From Rhodovulum sp. 12E13 (lineage in GTDB: Bacteria; Pseudomonadota; Alphaproteobacteria; Rhodobacterales; Rhodobacteraceae), in assembly GCF_003340565.1 (NCBI RefSeq), contig NZ_QPLK01000012.1, forward strand, positions 1-64,000: DNA of 64,000 nucleotides, given 5' to 3'. Both the position numbers and the translations under genes were made by a program. A model generated the notes under the pieces. That model ran no database searches, was not told the DNA's origin, and worked only from the letters and a program-made list of their open reading frames with translations. The stretch's first letter is position 1. Every line of letters begins with the position of its first letter. This document shows positions 19,787 to 28,907 of the stretch, piece after piece.

Positions 19787-20620
19787 ATGGCCGAGCCCTA
19801 CGACCCCGCCGACGAGGGCGCCGAGATGGCGTTCGAGCGCCGCATGTCCTACGGCGATTATCTCGCGCTCGACTGCATCCTGACGGCGCAGCGCCCGCTG
19901 TCGGACGCGCCCGACGAGATGCTGTTCATCATCCAGCACCAGACATCCGAGCTGTGGATGAAGCTGATGCTGCACGAGCTGGATGCCGCGCGGCAGGCCA
20001 TCGCGGCCGGCCACACGGCCCCGGCGATGAAGGGGCTCGCCCGGGTCAGCCGCATCATGGAGCAGCTCAACTCGGCCTGGGACGTGCTGCGCACCATGAC
20101 GCCGTCGGATTACACGACCTTCCGTGCGGCGCTCGGGCAGTCGTCGGGCTTCCAGTCGCTGCAGTACCGGCTGATCGAGTTCGCCCTGGGCAACCGCAAC
20201 CCGGCCATGATCCGGCCCCACGCCCACGACCCCGCATCAGCCGAGGCCCTCGAGGTCGAGCTGTCGCGCCCCAGCCTTTACCAGGTGGTGCTCGGCCACG
20301 CCCGCAGCCTCGGCCATGACGTGCCCGAGGCGGCCCTCGCCCCGGCCCGCGCCCCCCATGTGCCGAGCGATCGGGTGCGCGCGATGTGGGAGGCGGTCTA
20401 CCGCGACCCGGGGCGTCACTGGGCGCTCTACGAGACGGCGGAGAAACTGGTCGATCTCGAGGACTATTTCCGCCGTTGGCGCTTCAACCACGTCACCACG
20501 GTCGAGCGCGTGATCGGGTTCAAGCGCGGCACCGGGGGCACCGGCGGGGTGAGCTATCTCAAGCGGATGCTGGAGGTCGAGCTCTTCCCCGAGCTCTGGC
20601 ACGTGCGCACCGAGCTGTAA
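19787..20620 (+). CDS. kynA: Tryptophan 2,3-dioxygenase
   Basis: This 277-residue haem enzyme opens the indole ring of L-tryptophan to N-formylkynurenine, the first step of the kynurenine pathway. It contains [20 protein letters not shown] (substrate and haem pocket), [20 protein letters not shown] with the conserved histidine region, and [20 protein letters not shown] near the end. The start [20 protein letters not shown] was chosen by family length; the frame is open upstream. No other kynurenine genes are in the window. Its 3' end meets the HutF-like gene 20 bp away, convergently. Confidence 0.96.
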   Translation: MAEPYDPADEGAEMAFERRMSYGDYLALDCILTAQRPLSDAPDEMLFIIQHQTSELWMKLMLHELDAARQAIAAGHTAPAMKGLARVSRIMEQLNSAWDVLRTMTPSDYTTFRAALGQSSGFQSLQYRLIEFALGNRNPAMIRPHAHDPASAEALEVELSRPSLYQVVLGHARSLGHDVPEAALAPARAPHVPSDRVRAMWEAVYRDPGRHWALYETAEKLVDLEDYFRRWRFNHVTTVERVIGFKRGTGGTGGVSYLKRMLEVELFPELWHVRTEL

Positions 20621-20640
20621 GCGGGGGGGTGGCGCCCGGC

Positions 20641-21957
20641 CTAGAGCGCCGCCCGCAGGCCCGCCGCCGCGGCCTCGTAGCGCGACAGAATGCGCTCGCG
20701 CCAGACATGGCGGCCATCGCGCACGAGGTGACGTCCGGCCGACCAGACGTGCCGCACCATCCCCCGCCCGGCGGCCGTGCCAGCCGACCGCACGAATCGG
20801 TCTAGCGCGCCATCGGGCGACAGGCCGGCAAGATCGGAATGGGCCGTGTCGAGCGCGAGCAGGTCGGCCCAGGCGCCCGGCTCGATCCGGCCCGCGCCGC
20901 GGCCCGCCGCTCGCGCGCCCCCCCGGGCCGCGGCGGCCAGCAGGCGCCGCCCGGCGTCGTCGGCGCCTGCGGCGAACACCGGGAGCAGCGGCGCGAGTTC
21001 GGCCGGAAGGAGCGGGCGCAGGTTGCCGCCCGATCCGACGCCGAGGCCCCCGCCCGCGCCGAGCCAGCCGGCCAGGTCGAGGTTATGCCCGCCATCGCGC
21101 GCGCGGGCCGCGGGGCAGAGCCCCGCCACGGCGCCGGTCGCGCCGAGCGCCCGCGTCTCGCCGCGGTCGAGATGAGTGCAATGGATCAGGCACCAGCGCC
21201 CGTCGAGGGGCAGGTTCTCGAGCGCCCATTCGCCGGGCCGGGCGCCGAGCGACGCGCGCACCTCCTCCACCTCGTCGGCAGAGGCGGCAAGGTGCATGTG
21301 GACAGGCCCGCCCCCCGCCTGCGCGGTCACCTCAGCCAGATGCTCCGCCGGCACCTCGCGCAGCGAGTGGGGCGACACCCCCACCACGGCATCGCGCCCC
21401 AGATCGGCGCAGGCGGCGCGCGCGCCCGCGACCAGCCGCGCGAACTGGTCCCGCGTGGTGGAAAAGCGTGCCTCGTGCGGCCCCGGCGCGCGCCCGTCGG
21501 CGCCGCCATGGCGGGTGTGCACCGGCACCAGCGCCAGCCCGATTCCCGTGGCGCCGGCGGCCGCAACGATCCGTTCGGCCATCTCGGAGACGCGGGCATA
21601 GGGTGTGCCGTCGGGGGCATGGTGCAGTCGGTGGAACTCCACGCACGCGCCGTAGCCGGTCTCCAGCATCTCCATCTGCGCGAGCGCCGCCACCGCCTCG
21701 AGGTCGTCGGGCGTCATGCGGTCGAGCAGCCGGCGCTGTGCCTCGGGCCGGGCGACGGCGCCGCCGCCCTCGGCAAGGGCGCGCAGCGCCGCGTGGTGGT
21801 GCACGTTGGCCGGCGCCGGCACAAGCAGCGCCACGCGGGTGTCGGCCGGGTCGCAATCGGTGACGATCCGGCGGATGTGGCCGCCGGCGATGTAGAGGTG
21901 AACGTCGCGCTCCCACGCTCCGCGAATGAGCGCGTGCTCGGCCCAGATCGTCTGCAT
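20641..21957 (-). CDS. HutF-like amidohydrolase, catalytic residues lost
   Basis: This 438-residue protein aligns by eye over its full length with formimidoylglutamate deiminase (HutF), the histidine-degradation enzyme. Family segments include QMEMLETGYGACVEFHRLHH, VVGVSPHSLREVP and LIHCTH. The first metal motif (NVHHH, residues 51-55) and the histidines of HMHLA (about 220) and LIHCTH (about 257) remain. The glutamate expected in the HVAEQ motif is alanine (HMHLAAS), and the metal-binding aspartate of GSDSN is glycine (GSGGN, about 307). It is therefore probably a non-catalytic or retooled paralogue. It lies 82 bp downstream of ectR, same strand. No other hut gene is nearby. Confidence 0.75.
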   Translation of the reverse strand: MQTIWAEHALIRGAWERDVHLYIAGGHIRRIVTDCDPADTRVALLVPAPANVHHHAALRALAEGGGAVARPEAQRRLLDRMTPDDLEAVAALAQMEMLETGYGACVEFHRLHHAPDGTPYARVSEMAERIVAAAGATGIGLALVPVHTRHGGADGRAPGPHEARFSTTRDQFARLVAGARAACADLGRDAVVGVSPHSLREVPAEHLAEVTAQAGGGPVHMHLAASADEVEEVRASLGARPGEWALENLPLDGRWCLIHCTHLDRGETRALGATGAVAGLCPAARARDGGHNLDLAGWLGAGGGLGVGSGGNLRPLLPAELAPLLPVFAAGADDAGRRLLAAAARGGARAAGRGAGRIEPGAWADLLALDTAHSDLAGLSPDGALDRFVRSAGTAAGRGMVRHVWSAGRHLVRDGRHVWRERILSRYEAAAAGLRAAL

Positions 21958-22039
21958 CGGCCCTTCCCGCTGCGGCGCACCCTGCGCCACGGGATCATCC
22001 GCACGGGGCGTTACGGTTCGGTTGAGAGCGGGGGGCGCG

Positions 22040-22642
22040 TCAGGCCTTCTGCCGCGGCGAGGGCGCGCGCAAGTCGCCCGAATCGAGCACTGGGGAGGCG
22101 TCGATCTCCGCCGAATCGAGCATCCCGGCCACGCGCTCGAGCACCGAGACGACGAGCGCCTGCTCCCAGTCGTCCAACGCCTCGAAGCGCTTGACGTAAC
22201 GCTGCTGCAGGGGGTCGGGCGCGCGCTCCACGGCGGCGCGACCGGCCTCGGTGATCAGCACGTTGGTCTGGCGGCGGTCGGTCTCGGAGCGCTGGCGCTC
22301 GACCATGCCCTTGGCCGCCAGCCGATCGACAAGCGCGGTCATCGTCGCCTGGCTCACGCCCATTCGGGTGGCGATGGCCTTGGGCGTGGCGCGGCCCGTC
22401 TCGCCCACGATCTGGAGGACGCGGATCTGCACGGCGGTCAGCCCCGCCTTTTGCGCCAGCTCCCGTCCGTAGAGCTCGGTCGCGCGCAGGATACGGCGCA
22501 GGGCGATCAGGCTTTCGTCGGTCCGGTCCACCGCGGCTTCCCCCTCGTCAGCCGGAGAGAGACTAGCAGAGGCTCGCTGCCTTGCCATCTCCGCCAAGCC
22601 GTTCGGTGCGCGAACTTTTTCGGGGTCTGTCGTTATCGCCAC
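22040..22642 (-). CDS. ectR: MarR-family regulator of ectoine synthesis, EctR
   Basis: This is a MarR-type winged-helix repressor of about 200 residues, divergent from ectABC-ask, which is the standard place for EctR. The helix-turn-helix lies in TPKAIATRMGVSQATMTALV and the wing in RQRSETDRRQTNVLI. I chose GTG at 22642 because GAGAGGGA lies nine bases upstream; an ATG at 22588 would give a 182-residue protein, and a TTG at 22648 is also in frame. EctR proteins repress ect promoters at low osmolarity. The 93-bp gap to ectA carries the candidate operator. Confidence 0.92.
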   Translation of the reverse strand: MAITTDPEKVRAPNGLAEMARQRASASLSPADEGEAAVDRTDESLIALRRILRATELYGRELAQKAGLTAVQIRVLQIVGETGRATPKAIATRMGVSQATMTALVDRLAAKGMVERQRSETDRRQTNVLITEAGRAAVERAPDPLQQRYVKRFEALDDWEQALVVSVLERVAGMLDSAEIDASPVLDSGDLRAPSPRQKA

Positions 22643-22674
22643 AGGCAAAAATCCCTCTCATTCGAAGCGTGAAC

Positions 22675-22703
22675 TTGATTTACTTAGCTAAGCATACTAA
22701 TTA
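22675..22703 (+). promoter_or_regulatory. Candidate ectA promoter with palindromic operator core
   Basis: An AT-rich island in a GC-rich genome holds TTGATT (22675-22680) as a possible -35 and TAATTA (22698-22703) as a weak -10, with 17 bp between. The spacer contains the perfect palindrome CTTAGCTAAG (22683-22692), a plausible binding core for EctR. The promoter call rests on position and base composition only. Confidence 0.5.
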
Positions 22704-22735
22704 CTTCGTCAACCGAAGCAACGCAGAGCAGAGCC

Positions 22736-23266
22736 GTGGACAGACGACCGACATCGCTGCATTCAGACACCACCCGCCTCCGCAAGCCCCGCAAGGGCGA
22801 CGGCGCAGCGGTGTGGAGCCTGATCTCCGAGTGCAAGCCGCTCGACGAGAACTCGATGTACTGCAACCTGCTGCAGTGCGACCACTTCGCCGATACCTGC
22901 ATCCTCGCGGAGAAGGGCGGAGAGGTCGTGGGCTGGGTGTCCGGCTACCGGGTGCCCGACGATCCCGACACGCTGTTCGTCTGGCAGGTCGCCGTATCGC
23001 CCGCGGCCCGGGGCGAAAGCCTCGGCCGCCGCATGCTCGACGCGCTTCTCTCGCGCGAGGCGTCCCGCGGCGTGCGCCAGGTGCAGACCACGATCACCGA
23101 CGACAACGCGGCCTCGTGGGCGCTGTTCACCCGGTTCGCCGAGCGCGCGGGCGCCACGCTCGACCACGAGACGCACTTCTGCCGCGACCGTCACTTCGGC
23201 GGCGCACACGACACAGAGCGGATGGTCACGATCCGTCTGCCCGAGGCGCAGCGCGCGGCGGCCTGA
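22736..23266 (+). CDS. ectA: L-2,4-diaminobutyrate acetyltransferase
   Basis: This 176-residue GNAT enzyme acetylates L-2,4-diaminobutyrate at the gamma-amino group to give the direct ectoine precursor. Family segments are RKPRKGDGAAVWSLISECKP, LDENSMYCNLLQCDHFADTC and the acetyl-CoA loop VAVSPAARGESLGRRMLDAL. The likely start is a GTG at 22736. It is the first gene of ectABC-ask; ectB follows after 55 bp. Confidence 0.97.
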   Translation: MDRRPTSLHSDTTRLRKPRKGDGAAVWSLISECKPLDENSMYCNLLQCDHFADTCILAEKGGEVVGWVSGYRVPDDPDTLFVWQVAVSPAARGESLGRRMLDALLSREASRGVRQVQTTITDDNAASWALFTRFAERAGATLDHETHFCRDRHFGGAHDTERMVTIRLPEAQRAAA

Positions 23267-23321
23267 GCCGGTCGCCCCTGCACCGCCTCGCCAGAACCTT
23301 CGCATACCAAAGGACTTAGTC

Positions 23322-24614
23322 ATGTCGACTGACACATCGGCCGCCAAGGCCATCTTTTCTCGTCGCGAGTCGGAAGCGCGCAGCTACTGCCGCTCCTTCG
23401 ACACCGTCTTTGCCAGCGCGCGCAACGCCACGCTGACCGATACCGAAGGCCGCGACTACATTGACTTTCTCGCCGGCTGCTCGTCGCTCAACTACGGCCA
23501 CAACGACCCCGACATGAAGGCCGCTCTGGTGGAGCACATCGCCGGCGACGGCATCGCCCATGGCCTCGACATGATGTCGGATACCAAGGGCCGCTTCTTC
23601 GAGACCTTCGAGAATCTGATCCTCGAGCCGCGCGGCATGGACCACAAGATCATGATGACCGGCCCCACCGGCACCAACGCCGTCGAGGCCGCGCTGAAGC
23701 TCGCGCGCAAGGTGACGGGCCGGCGCGAGGTGATCGCATTCACCAACGGCTTCCATGGCATGACGCTGGGCGCGCTGGCCTGCACGGGCAATTCCGGCAA
23801 GCGGGCGGGCGCCGGCGGCGCGGCCCTGTGCGGCGTCGGGCGCATGCCCTACGAGGGCGCCTTCGGCCCCGATGTCGACACGCTGGCCCAGATCGAGCTG
23901 ATGCTCGACAACCCGTCGAGCGGCATCGACGCGCCCGCGGCCTTCCTCGTGGAGCTCGTGCAGGGCGAGGGCGGCCTCAACGCCGCCACCCGCGAATGGA
24001 CGGAGGGCCTCGGCCGCATCGCCAGGAAGCACGGCGCTCTGCTGATCGTCGACGACATCCAGGCCGGCATCGGCCGCACCGGCGATTTCTTCAGCTTCGA
24101 CGGCTGGGATGTCGAGCCCGACATGGTGACGCTCGCCAAGTCGCTCTCGGGCTTCGGCCTGCCCTTCGCGGTCATGCTCATGAAGCGCGACCTCGACATC
24201 TGGAAGCCGGCCGAGCACAACGGCACGTTCCGCGGCAACACCCACGCCTTCGTCACCGCCCGCGTCGCTCTGGAAAAGTTCTGGGCCGACGACGCCTTCA
24301 AGAAGGAGATCGCCGCCAAGGCCGACATCCTCGAGGAGCGGCTGACCCGGATCGCCGACATGATCCCCGGCGCGCAGCTCAAGGGCCGGGGCATGATGCG
24401 CGGCGTCGACGTGGGCTCGGGCGAACTGGCCGAGGAGATCTGCGCCGAGGCTTTCCGGGGCGGGCTGATCATCGAGACCTCGGGCGCGCATGACGAGGTG
24501 GTCAAGGTGCTCGCGCCGCTGACCATCCCCACCGCGCAGTTCGAGGAGGGGCTGACCATTCTCGAGAATGCCGCGCGCACCTGCCTGCAAAGCCACAAGA
24601 TCGCAGCGGAGTAA
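23322..24614 (+). CDS. ectB: L-2,4-diaminobutyrate transaminase
   Basis: This 430-residue PLP aminotransferase of the acetylornithine class converts aspartate-4-semialdehyde, with glutamate as donor, to L-2,4-diaminobutyrate. The PLP lysine lies in [14 protein letters not shown], the preceding aspartate in [15 protein letters not shown], and the phosphate-binding segment in [20 protein letters not shown]. The start [20 protein letters not shown] and the length are typical. ectC starts 5 bp after its stop. Confidence 0.98.
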   Translation: MSTDTSAAKAIFSRRESEARSYCRSFDTVFASARNATLTDTEGRDYIDFLAGCSSLNYGHNDPDMKAALVEHIAGDGIAHGLDMMSDTKGRFFETFENLILEPRGMDHKIMMTGPTGTNAVEAALKLARKVTGRREVIAFTNGFHGMTLGALACTGNSGKRAGAGGAALCGVGRMPYEGAFGPDVDTLAQIELMLDNPSSGIDAPAAFLVELVQGEGGLNAATREWTEGLGRIARKHGALLIVDDIQAGIGRTGDFFSFDGWDVEPDMVTLAKSLSGFGLPFAVMLMKRDLDIWKPAEHNGTFRGNTHAFVTARVALEKFWADDAFKKEIAAKADILEERLTRIADMIPGAQLKGRGMMRGVDVGSGELAEEICAEAFRGGLIIETSGAHDEVVKVLAPLTIPTAQFEEGLTILENAARTCLQSHKIAAE

Positions 24615-24619
24615 TCGCC

Positions 24620-25009
24620 ATGATCGTCAGAGATTTCAATGACCTGCAAGGCACCGATCGTGTCGTTTCGGACGCGGAGTGGACATCGGTCCGCATGCTT
24701 CTGGCCGATGACGGGATGGGCTTTTCGTTCCACATCACGTTCCTGAACGAAGGCTCCGAGCACACGTTCGAATACAAGAACCACTTCGAGAGCGTGTATT
24801 GCATGTCGGGCAAGGGCACGATCACCGACCACGCCACCGGCGAGACGCACCAGATCAGGCCCGGCGTGATGTATGCGCTGAACGAGCACGACCGGCACAC
24901 GCTGCGTGCCGAGGAAGAGCTGGTGATGGCCTGCGTGTTCAACCCGCCCGTCACGGGGCGCGAGGTGCACCGGGAAGACGGCTCCTACGCTCTCGAGGAA
25001 ACCAGTTGA
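24620..25009 (+). CDS. ectC: L-ectoine synthase
   Basis: This 129-residue cupin closes N-gamma-acetyl-diaminobutyrate to ectoine, the compatible solute. It starts [20 protein letters not shown] and contains [31 protein letters not shown] and the late [18 protein letters not shown], all characteristic of EctC. It is tightly linked to ectB. No ectoine hydroxylase gene (ectD) follows in this operon, so 5-hydroxyectoine production is not indicated from here. Confidence 0.98.
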   Translation: MIVRDFNDLQGTDRVVSDAEWTSVRMLLADDGMGFSFHITFLNEGSEHTFEYKNHFESVYCMSGKGTITDHATGETHQIRPGVMYALNEHDRHTLRAEEELVMACVFNPPVTGREVHREDGSYALEETS

Positions 25010-25012
25010 GGC

Positions 25013-25033
25013 CGGCGGGGGAGAGCCCCGCCG
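25013..25033 (+). promoter_or_regulatory. Hairpin covering the likely ask_ect ribosome-binding site
   Basis: The 8-bp perfect stem CGGCGGGG (25013-25020) and CCCCGCCG (25026-25033) with loop GAGAG lies between the ectC stop and the TTG start at 25044. The purine-rich GGGGGAGAG, the best Shine-Dalgarno-like stretch in this gap, is inside the hairpin. This may lower translation of the last gene relative to ectABC. Confidence 0.45.
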
Positions 25034-25043
25034 CGAGCATCCA

Positions 25044-26486
25044 TTGACCCAAGCCAATCACACCGTCGAAAAGATCGGCGGCACCTCCATGTCGCGGTTG
25101 GGCGAGCTGATCGACACGCTGATCGTCGGCGACCGCGGCAACGACCTCTACGGCCGCGTCTTCGTGGTCTCGGCCTTCGGCGGCATCACCGACCTGCTCC
25201 TCGAGCACAAGAAGACCGGCGAGCCCGGCGTCTACGCGCTGTTCGCCAACGCTTCGTCCGACCAGGCGTGGTCGGACGCGCTGACGAGGGTGCACGAGGC
25301 GATGGTCTCCGCCCACGAGGCCGTGCTGACCGACCCCGCCGACCGCGATTTCGCCGAGAACTTCGTGCGCGAGCGCGTCGAGGGCGCGCGCAACTGCCTG
25401 ATCGACCTGCAGCGCCTGTGCTCCTACGGGCAGTTCCGCCTGTCGCAGCAGATGGGCATCATCCGCGAGCTGCTGTCGGGGCTGGGCGAGGCGCATTCCG
25501 CCTTCGTCGCCCATCTCGCGCTGCGACGGGCCGGCGTGAACGCCCGCTTCGTCGACCTGTCGGGCTGGCGCGACGAGGCCGAGCACAGCCTCGACAGCCG
25601 GATCGAGAGCGCCTTTTCGGGTGTCGACCTCACGTCGGAGCTGCCCATCGTGACGGGCTACGCCCAGTGCGCCGAGGGGCTGATGAACGAGTTCGACCGC
25701 GGCTATTCCGAGGTGACGTTCTCGCGCATCGCCGCCCTCACGGGGGCGCGCGAGGCGATCATCCACAAGGAGTTCCACCTCTCGTCGGCCGACCCCAAGC
25801 TGGTGGGCGCAGAGAATGTCCGCAAGCTCGGCCACACCAACTACGACGTGGCCGACCAGCTGTCGAACCTCGGGATGGAGGCGATCCACCCCTCTGCCGC
25901 CAAGACGCTGCGCCAGTCGGGCGTCGCCCTGCGCGTGGCCAACGCCTTCGACCCCGGCGATCCGGGCACGCTGATCGACAGCTGCGAGGCCGACGAACCG
26001 GCAGCCGAGATCGTCTGCGGCATCGACGTCTTCGCGCTCGAGCTCTACGAGCCCGACATGGTCGGCGTGAAGGGCTACGACGCGGCGATCCTCGAGGCGC
26101 TGACGCGGCACGACGTGTGGATCGTCTCGAAGACGTCGAACGCCAACACGATCACGCATTACTGCGACGGGTCTCTCAAGGCGCTGCGCCGGGTCGAGCG
26201 CGACCTGCAGGCGAAGTTCCCGAATGCCGAAATCCGCATCCAGTCGGCCGCCATCGCCTCGGTGGTGGGGCGCGACCTGACGGGCCTCAAGGTGCTCTCG
26301 CGGGGTCTCGCGGCCCTCACCGAGGCCGGGCTCGACGTGATCGGCGCGCACCAGACCTCGCGTCGCGTCGATGTGCAGTTCGCCGTGGCGCGCGAGGCAC
26401 GCGACACCGCGATCAAGGCGCTGCACGACGCGGTGATCTCGCCACCGCAGAATGAGCGACGCTTATCGGCCGTTCAGGCGGCCTGA
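25044..26486 (+). CDS. ask: Aspartate kinase specialised for ectoine synthesis
   Basis: This 480-residue Ask_Ect phosphorylates aspartate to feed aspartate semialdehyde into ectoine synthesis. It starts VEKIGGTSMSRLGELID after a few residues, and contains ALTGAREAIIHKEFHLSSAD and a C-terminal ACT region (VWIVSKTSNANTITHYCDGS, then RIQSAAIASVVGRDLTGLKV). The only start fitting the family N terminus is a TTG at 25044, 34 bp after ectC. Dedicated Ask_Ect enzymes are known to avoid the feedback limits of the general aspartokinase. Confidence 0.95.
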   Translation: MTQANHTVEKIGGTSMSRLGELIDTLIVGDRGNDLYGRVFVVSAFGGITDLLLEHKKTGEPGVYALFANASSDQAWSDALTRVHEAMVSAHEAVLTDPADRDFAENFVRERVEGARNCLIDLQRLCSYGQFRLSQQMGIIRELLSGLGEAHSAFVAHLALRRAGVNARFVDLSGWRDEAEHSLDSRIESAFSGVDLTSELPIVTGYAQCAEGLMNEFDRGYSEVTFSRIAALTGAREAIIHKEFHLSSADPKLVGAENVRKLGHTNYDVADQLSNLGMEAIHPSAAKTLRQSGVALRVANAFDPGDPGTLIDSCEADEPAAEIVCGIDVFALELYEPDMVGVKGYDAAILEALTRHDVWIVSKTSNANTITHYCDGSLKALRRVERDLQAKFPNAEIRIQSAAIASVVGRDLTGLKVLSRGLAALTEAGLDVIGAHQTSRRVDVQFAVAREARDTAIKALHDAVISPPQNERRLSAVQAA

Positions 26487-26512
26487 CCGAAAGCGCAGCC
26501 TCGACAGCTTCG

Positions 26513-26539
26513 GACGCCCGCGCCCCTCGCGCGGGCGTC
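26513..26539 (+). terminator. Terminator after the ectoine operon
   Basis: An 11-bp perfect stem GACGCCCGCGC (26513-26523) pairs with 26529-26539 around a 5-nt loop and is followed by TTGCATC. The T-tail is short. It lies between two convergent genes (ask and the thioesterase) and could act for both. Confidence 0.7.
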
Positions 26540-26552
26540 TTGCATCTCGGCC

Positions 26553-27047
26553 CTAGCGCGGCGCTCCGATGCCGCGCCCGGCCTGCTCGGGCCGGGGCAG
26601 CGCGGAATGGGCCGCGGCCCACGCGCCCAGACGCTCGGCCACGGCGTCGTCCGGCGGGCAGGTCTTGCGCGTCGCGAGATCGACGTGGAGCTGCATCGAT
26701 TCCACCGTCGCACAGGTTTCGCCCGCCGCGTTCAGGACACGGTGGAAGAGCAGCATCTTCTTTCCCTCTCCAACCAGCACCTGCGTCGTGACCTGCAGCC
26801 GCTCGCCCCCGTGCATCTCGCGCAGGTAGCAGACGTGGTTCTCGGCGGTGAAGTAGCTGCGCCCGGCGGCGACATACGCGGCATCGGCGCCGATCATCTC
26901 CATGAACCGGTCGTTGGCCCGGGCCGCCGCCTCCATGTAGTGCAGCTCGTTCATGTGGCCGTTGTAGTCGGTCCAGTCCGGCGGAATCGCCCGGTCGAAC
27001 GTCACCGGCAGCCCTGCCAATGCCGCTGAACTGCTGTGGGATGGCAT
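26553..27047 (-). CDS. Hotdog-fold acyl-CoA thioesterase (betainyl-CoA/4-hydroxybenzoyl-CoA type)
   Basis: This 164-residue hotdog-fold protein has the active-site helix start DWTDYNGHMNELHYMEAAAR, with the catalytic Asp and Asn-Gly-His arrangement of 4-hydroxybenzoyl-CoA-type thioesterases. FTAENHVCYLREMHGGERLQ and VESMQLHVDLATRKTCPPDD resemble the thioesterase that acts with L-carnitine dehydrogenase (betainyl-CoA), but I cannot prove the substrate. The start MPSHSSSAALAGLPVTFDRA follows the hisG stop by 46 bp on the same strand, so it may be transcribed with hisS-hisZ-hisG. Confidence 0.8.
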   Translation of the reverse strand: MPSHSSSAALAGLPVTFDRAIPPDWTDYNGHMNELHYMEAAARANDRFMEMIGADAAYVAAGRSYFTAENHVCYLREMHGGERLQVTTQVLVGEGKKMLLFHRVLNAAGETCATVESMQLHVDLATRKTCPPDDAVAERLGAWAAAHSALPRPEQAGRGIGAPR

Positions 27048-27093
27048 GGTTTTCCCTCCTCCTCCCGGTGGCTGCATGGGCGGCGCGGCCCGG

Positions 27094-27798
27094 TCAGTCG
27101 CCGCCCGGCTCGACCCCGATGCGCCGGGCCAGCGCCGCGATGGCCGCCCGCGCGCCGGCCGACCACTCGGCCCCGCGCGCGCGAAACAGCGTCGCCTCGC
27201 TGCGCAGGATCGGCGGTGTCGAGAGCGGGCGCAGATGGTTGGCGCGCAGCGTCTCGCCAGACGAGGTGATGTCTGCGATGGCCTCGGCGGTGCCGTTGGC
27301 CACGGTTCCCTCGGTCGCCCCCTGCGAATCGACCAGCGCGTAATCGGCCACGCCTTCGGCGCGCAGGTAGTCCCGGACGAGCCGATGATATTTGGTGGCG
27401 ATGCGCAGGCGGTGGCCGTGGGCGGCGCGGAAGGCGGCGGCGGCGGCGTCGAGATCGCCCGGCGTCTCGACGTCGACCCACGCCCTTGGCACCGCGAGCA
27501 CGAGATCGGCATGGCCGAAGCCGAGGGGCGCGAGCTCTTGCACCACCCGCTCCCAGCCGGGAATTTGCTCGCGCACGAGGTCCGTCCCCGTGACGCCGAG
27601 GTGGATGCGCCCCGCCGCCAGCTCGCGCGGGATCTCGCCCGCCGAAAGCAGCAAGAGCCGCACATCCTCCACCCCCGAGACATGGCCGGCATATTCGCGC
27701 TCGTCGCCGGTGCGGGCGATCTCCACCCCGCGCGCGGCGAACCAGTCGAAGGTCTTTTCCATCAGCCGGCCCTTCGAGGGCACGCCGAGCCGCAGCAT
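27094..27798 (-). CDS. hisG: ATP phosphoribosyltransferase, short form
   Basis: This 234-residue HisG condenses ATP and PRPP in the first step of histidine synthesis. It starts MLRLGVPSKGRLMEKTFDWF, has LGVTGTDLVRE and the signature VANGTAEAIADITSSGETLR. It lacks the regulatory C-terminal domain of long HisG, so it needs HisZ, encoded directly upstream. Its ATG overlaps the hisZ stop by one base (TGATG), which indicates translational coupling. Confidence 0.97.
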   Translation of the reverse strand: MLRLGVPSKGRLMEKTFDWFAARGVEIARTGDEREYAGHVSGVEDVRLLLLSAGEIPRELAAGRIHLGVTGTDLVREQIPGWERVVQELAPLGFGHADLVLAVPRAWVDVETPGDLDAAAAAFRAAHGHRLRIATKYHRLVRDYLRAEGVADYALVDSQGATEGTVANGTAEAIADITSSGETLRANHLRPLSTPPILRSEATLFRARGAEWSAGARAAIAALARRIGVEPGGD

Positions 27799-28907
27799 CA
27801 GGCCCCTCCCCCCAGCTCGAGCACCAGCGCGGGGCGGATCACGCCGCCGACCGCGGGGATCTCGCGGCCCGCGCCGAGCTGGCGGGTCAGCGCGTCGTAG
27901 CGCCCCCCCGTGGCGACCGGCGGCAGCCCGCCACGCTCGGCCACGAAGCCGAAGACGAACCCGTCGTAGTATTCCAGGGTCGTGCGGCCGTAACTCGCCT
28001 CGAAGGCGACCGCCTCGAGGTCGACTCCGGCCGCGTCGAGCGCGTCGAGCCGGGCCGACAGCCGCGCGAGCGCCGGCTCGAGCGCGGGCAGGTCCACGGC
28101 GAGGTCATGCAGCCGCGACAGCGCGTCGTGCGGCGTCGCGCGGACGCCCAGAAGGTCGTCGATCAGCGCCAGGTCCCGCGTGGGCAGCGGCGGCTCTGCG
28201 GCGTCGGTGGCGAGCGCGGCGAGGCGGGCCGCGATCTCGGCGCGCGCGCGGCGGCCGATCACCGGGCCGGCCGCGTCGATCACCGCGTCCGCGCCCTGCG
28301 CGGCGACCGCGTCAAGCAGCGCCTGGCGGGCCGGCGGGGGGGCACGGCGCCCGGCGAACCGCTCCAGCAGGTCGCGGAAACGGTGCGGCCGCCACAGGTG
28401 CCGCATCAGCGCCGCCTTGCGCGGCTCCGAGAGAGGCAGGCCCGACACGGCGGCGGCGAGCAGGCCAATATCGCCCATCGCCGCCTTCAGCCGCAGGGGC
28501 GCGAGCGCCCCCGCGATGGCGCAGAACACCTCGGCGTCGCGGGCAGCCGGATCGTCGCGGTCGAACACTTCGAGGCCCACCTGGATGTATTCGGCCGGGC
28601 GGCCGGGCTCGGGGCTCTCCTGCCGGCGAAAGACCTCGCCGGCATAGGTGTAGCGCGCGGGCTCGGCCCCGCTCTCCATGTGCATCTGCACCACGGGCAC
28701 GGTGAAGTCGGGCCTGAGCATCCGCTCGCCGCGCACCGGGTCGGCGGTGACGTAGGCGCGGGCGCGGATATCCTCGCCGTAAAGGTCGAGCAGCGTCTCG
28801 GCGGGCTGCAGGATGTCGGCCTCGATGGCCTGCGCGCCGCCCACCGCCTCGGAGAGCACCGCCTGCAGGCGTGCCGCCTCGGCCCGGATCGCGGCCTTGG
28901 ACGGCAT
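27798..28907 (-). CDS. hisZ: ATP phosphoribosyltransferase regulatory subunit
   Basis: This 369-residue HisRS-like protein lacks aminoacylation function and serves as the regulatory partner of short HisG. It has the class II synthetase segments MLRPDFTVPVVQMHME and AEYIQVGLEVFDRDD, and a late GGLPPVATGGRYDALTRQLG. The start [20 protein letters not shown] overlaps the hisS stop by one base (TGATG). Confidence 0.93.
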   Translation of the reverse strand: MPSKAAIRAEAARLQAVLSEAVGGAQAIEADILQPAETLLDLYGEDIRARAYVTADPVRGERMLRPDFTVPVVQMHMESGAEPARYTYAGEVFRRQESPEPGRPAEYIQVGLEVFDRDDPAARDAEVFCAIAGALAPLRLKAAMGDIGLLAAAVSGLPLSEPRKAALMRHLWRPHRFRDLLERFAGRRAPPPARQALLDAVAAQGADAVIDAAGPVIGRRARAEIAARLAALATDAAEPPLPTRDLALIDDLLGVRATPHDALSRLHDLAVDLPALEPALARLSARLDALDAAGVDLEAVAFEASYGRTTLEYYDGFVFGFVAERGGLPPVATGGRYDALTRQLGAGREIPAVGGVIRPALVLELGGGA

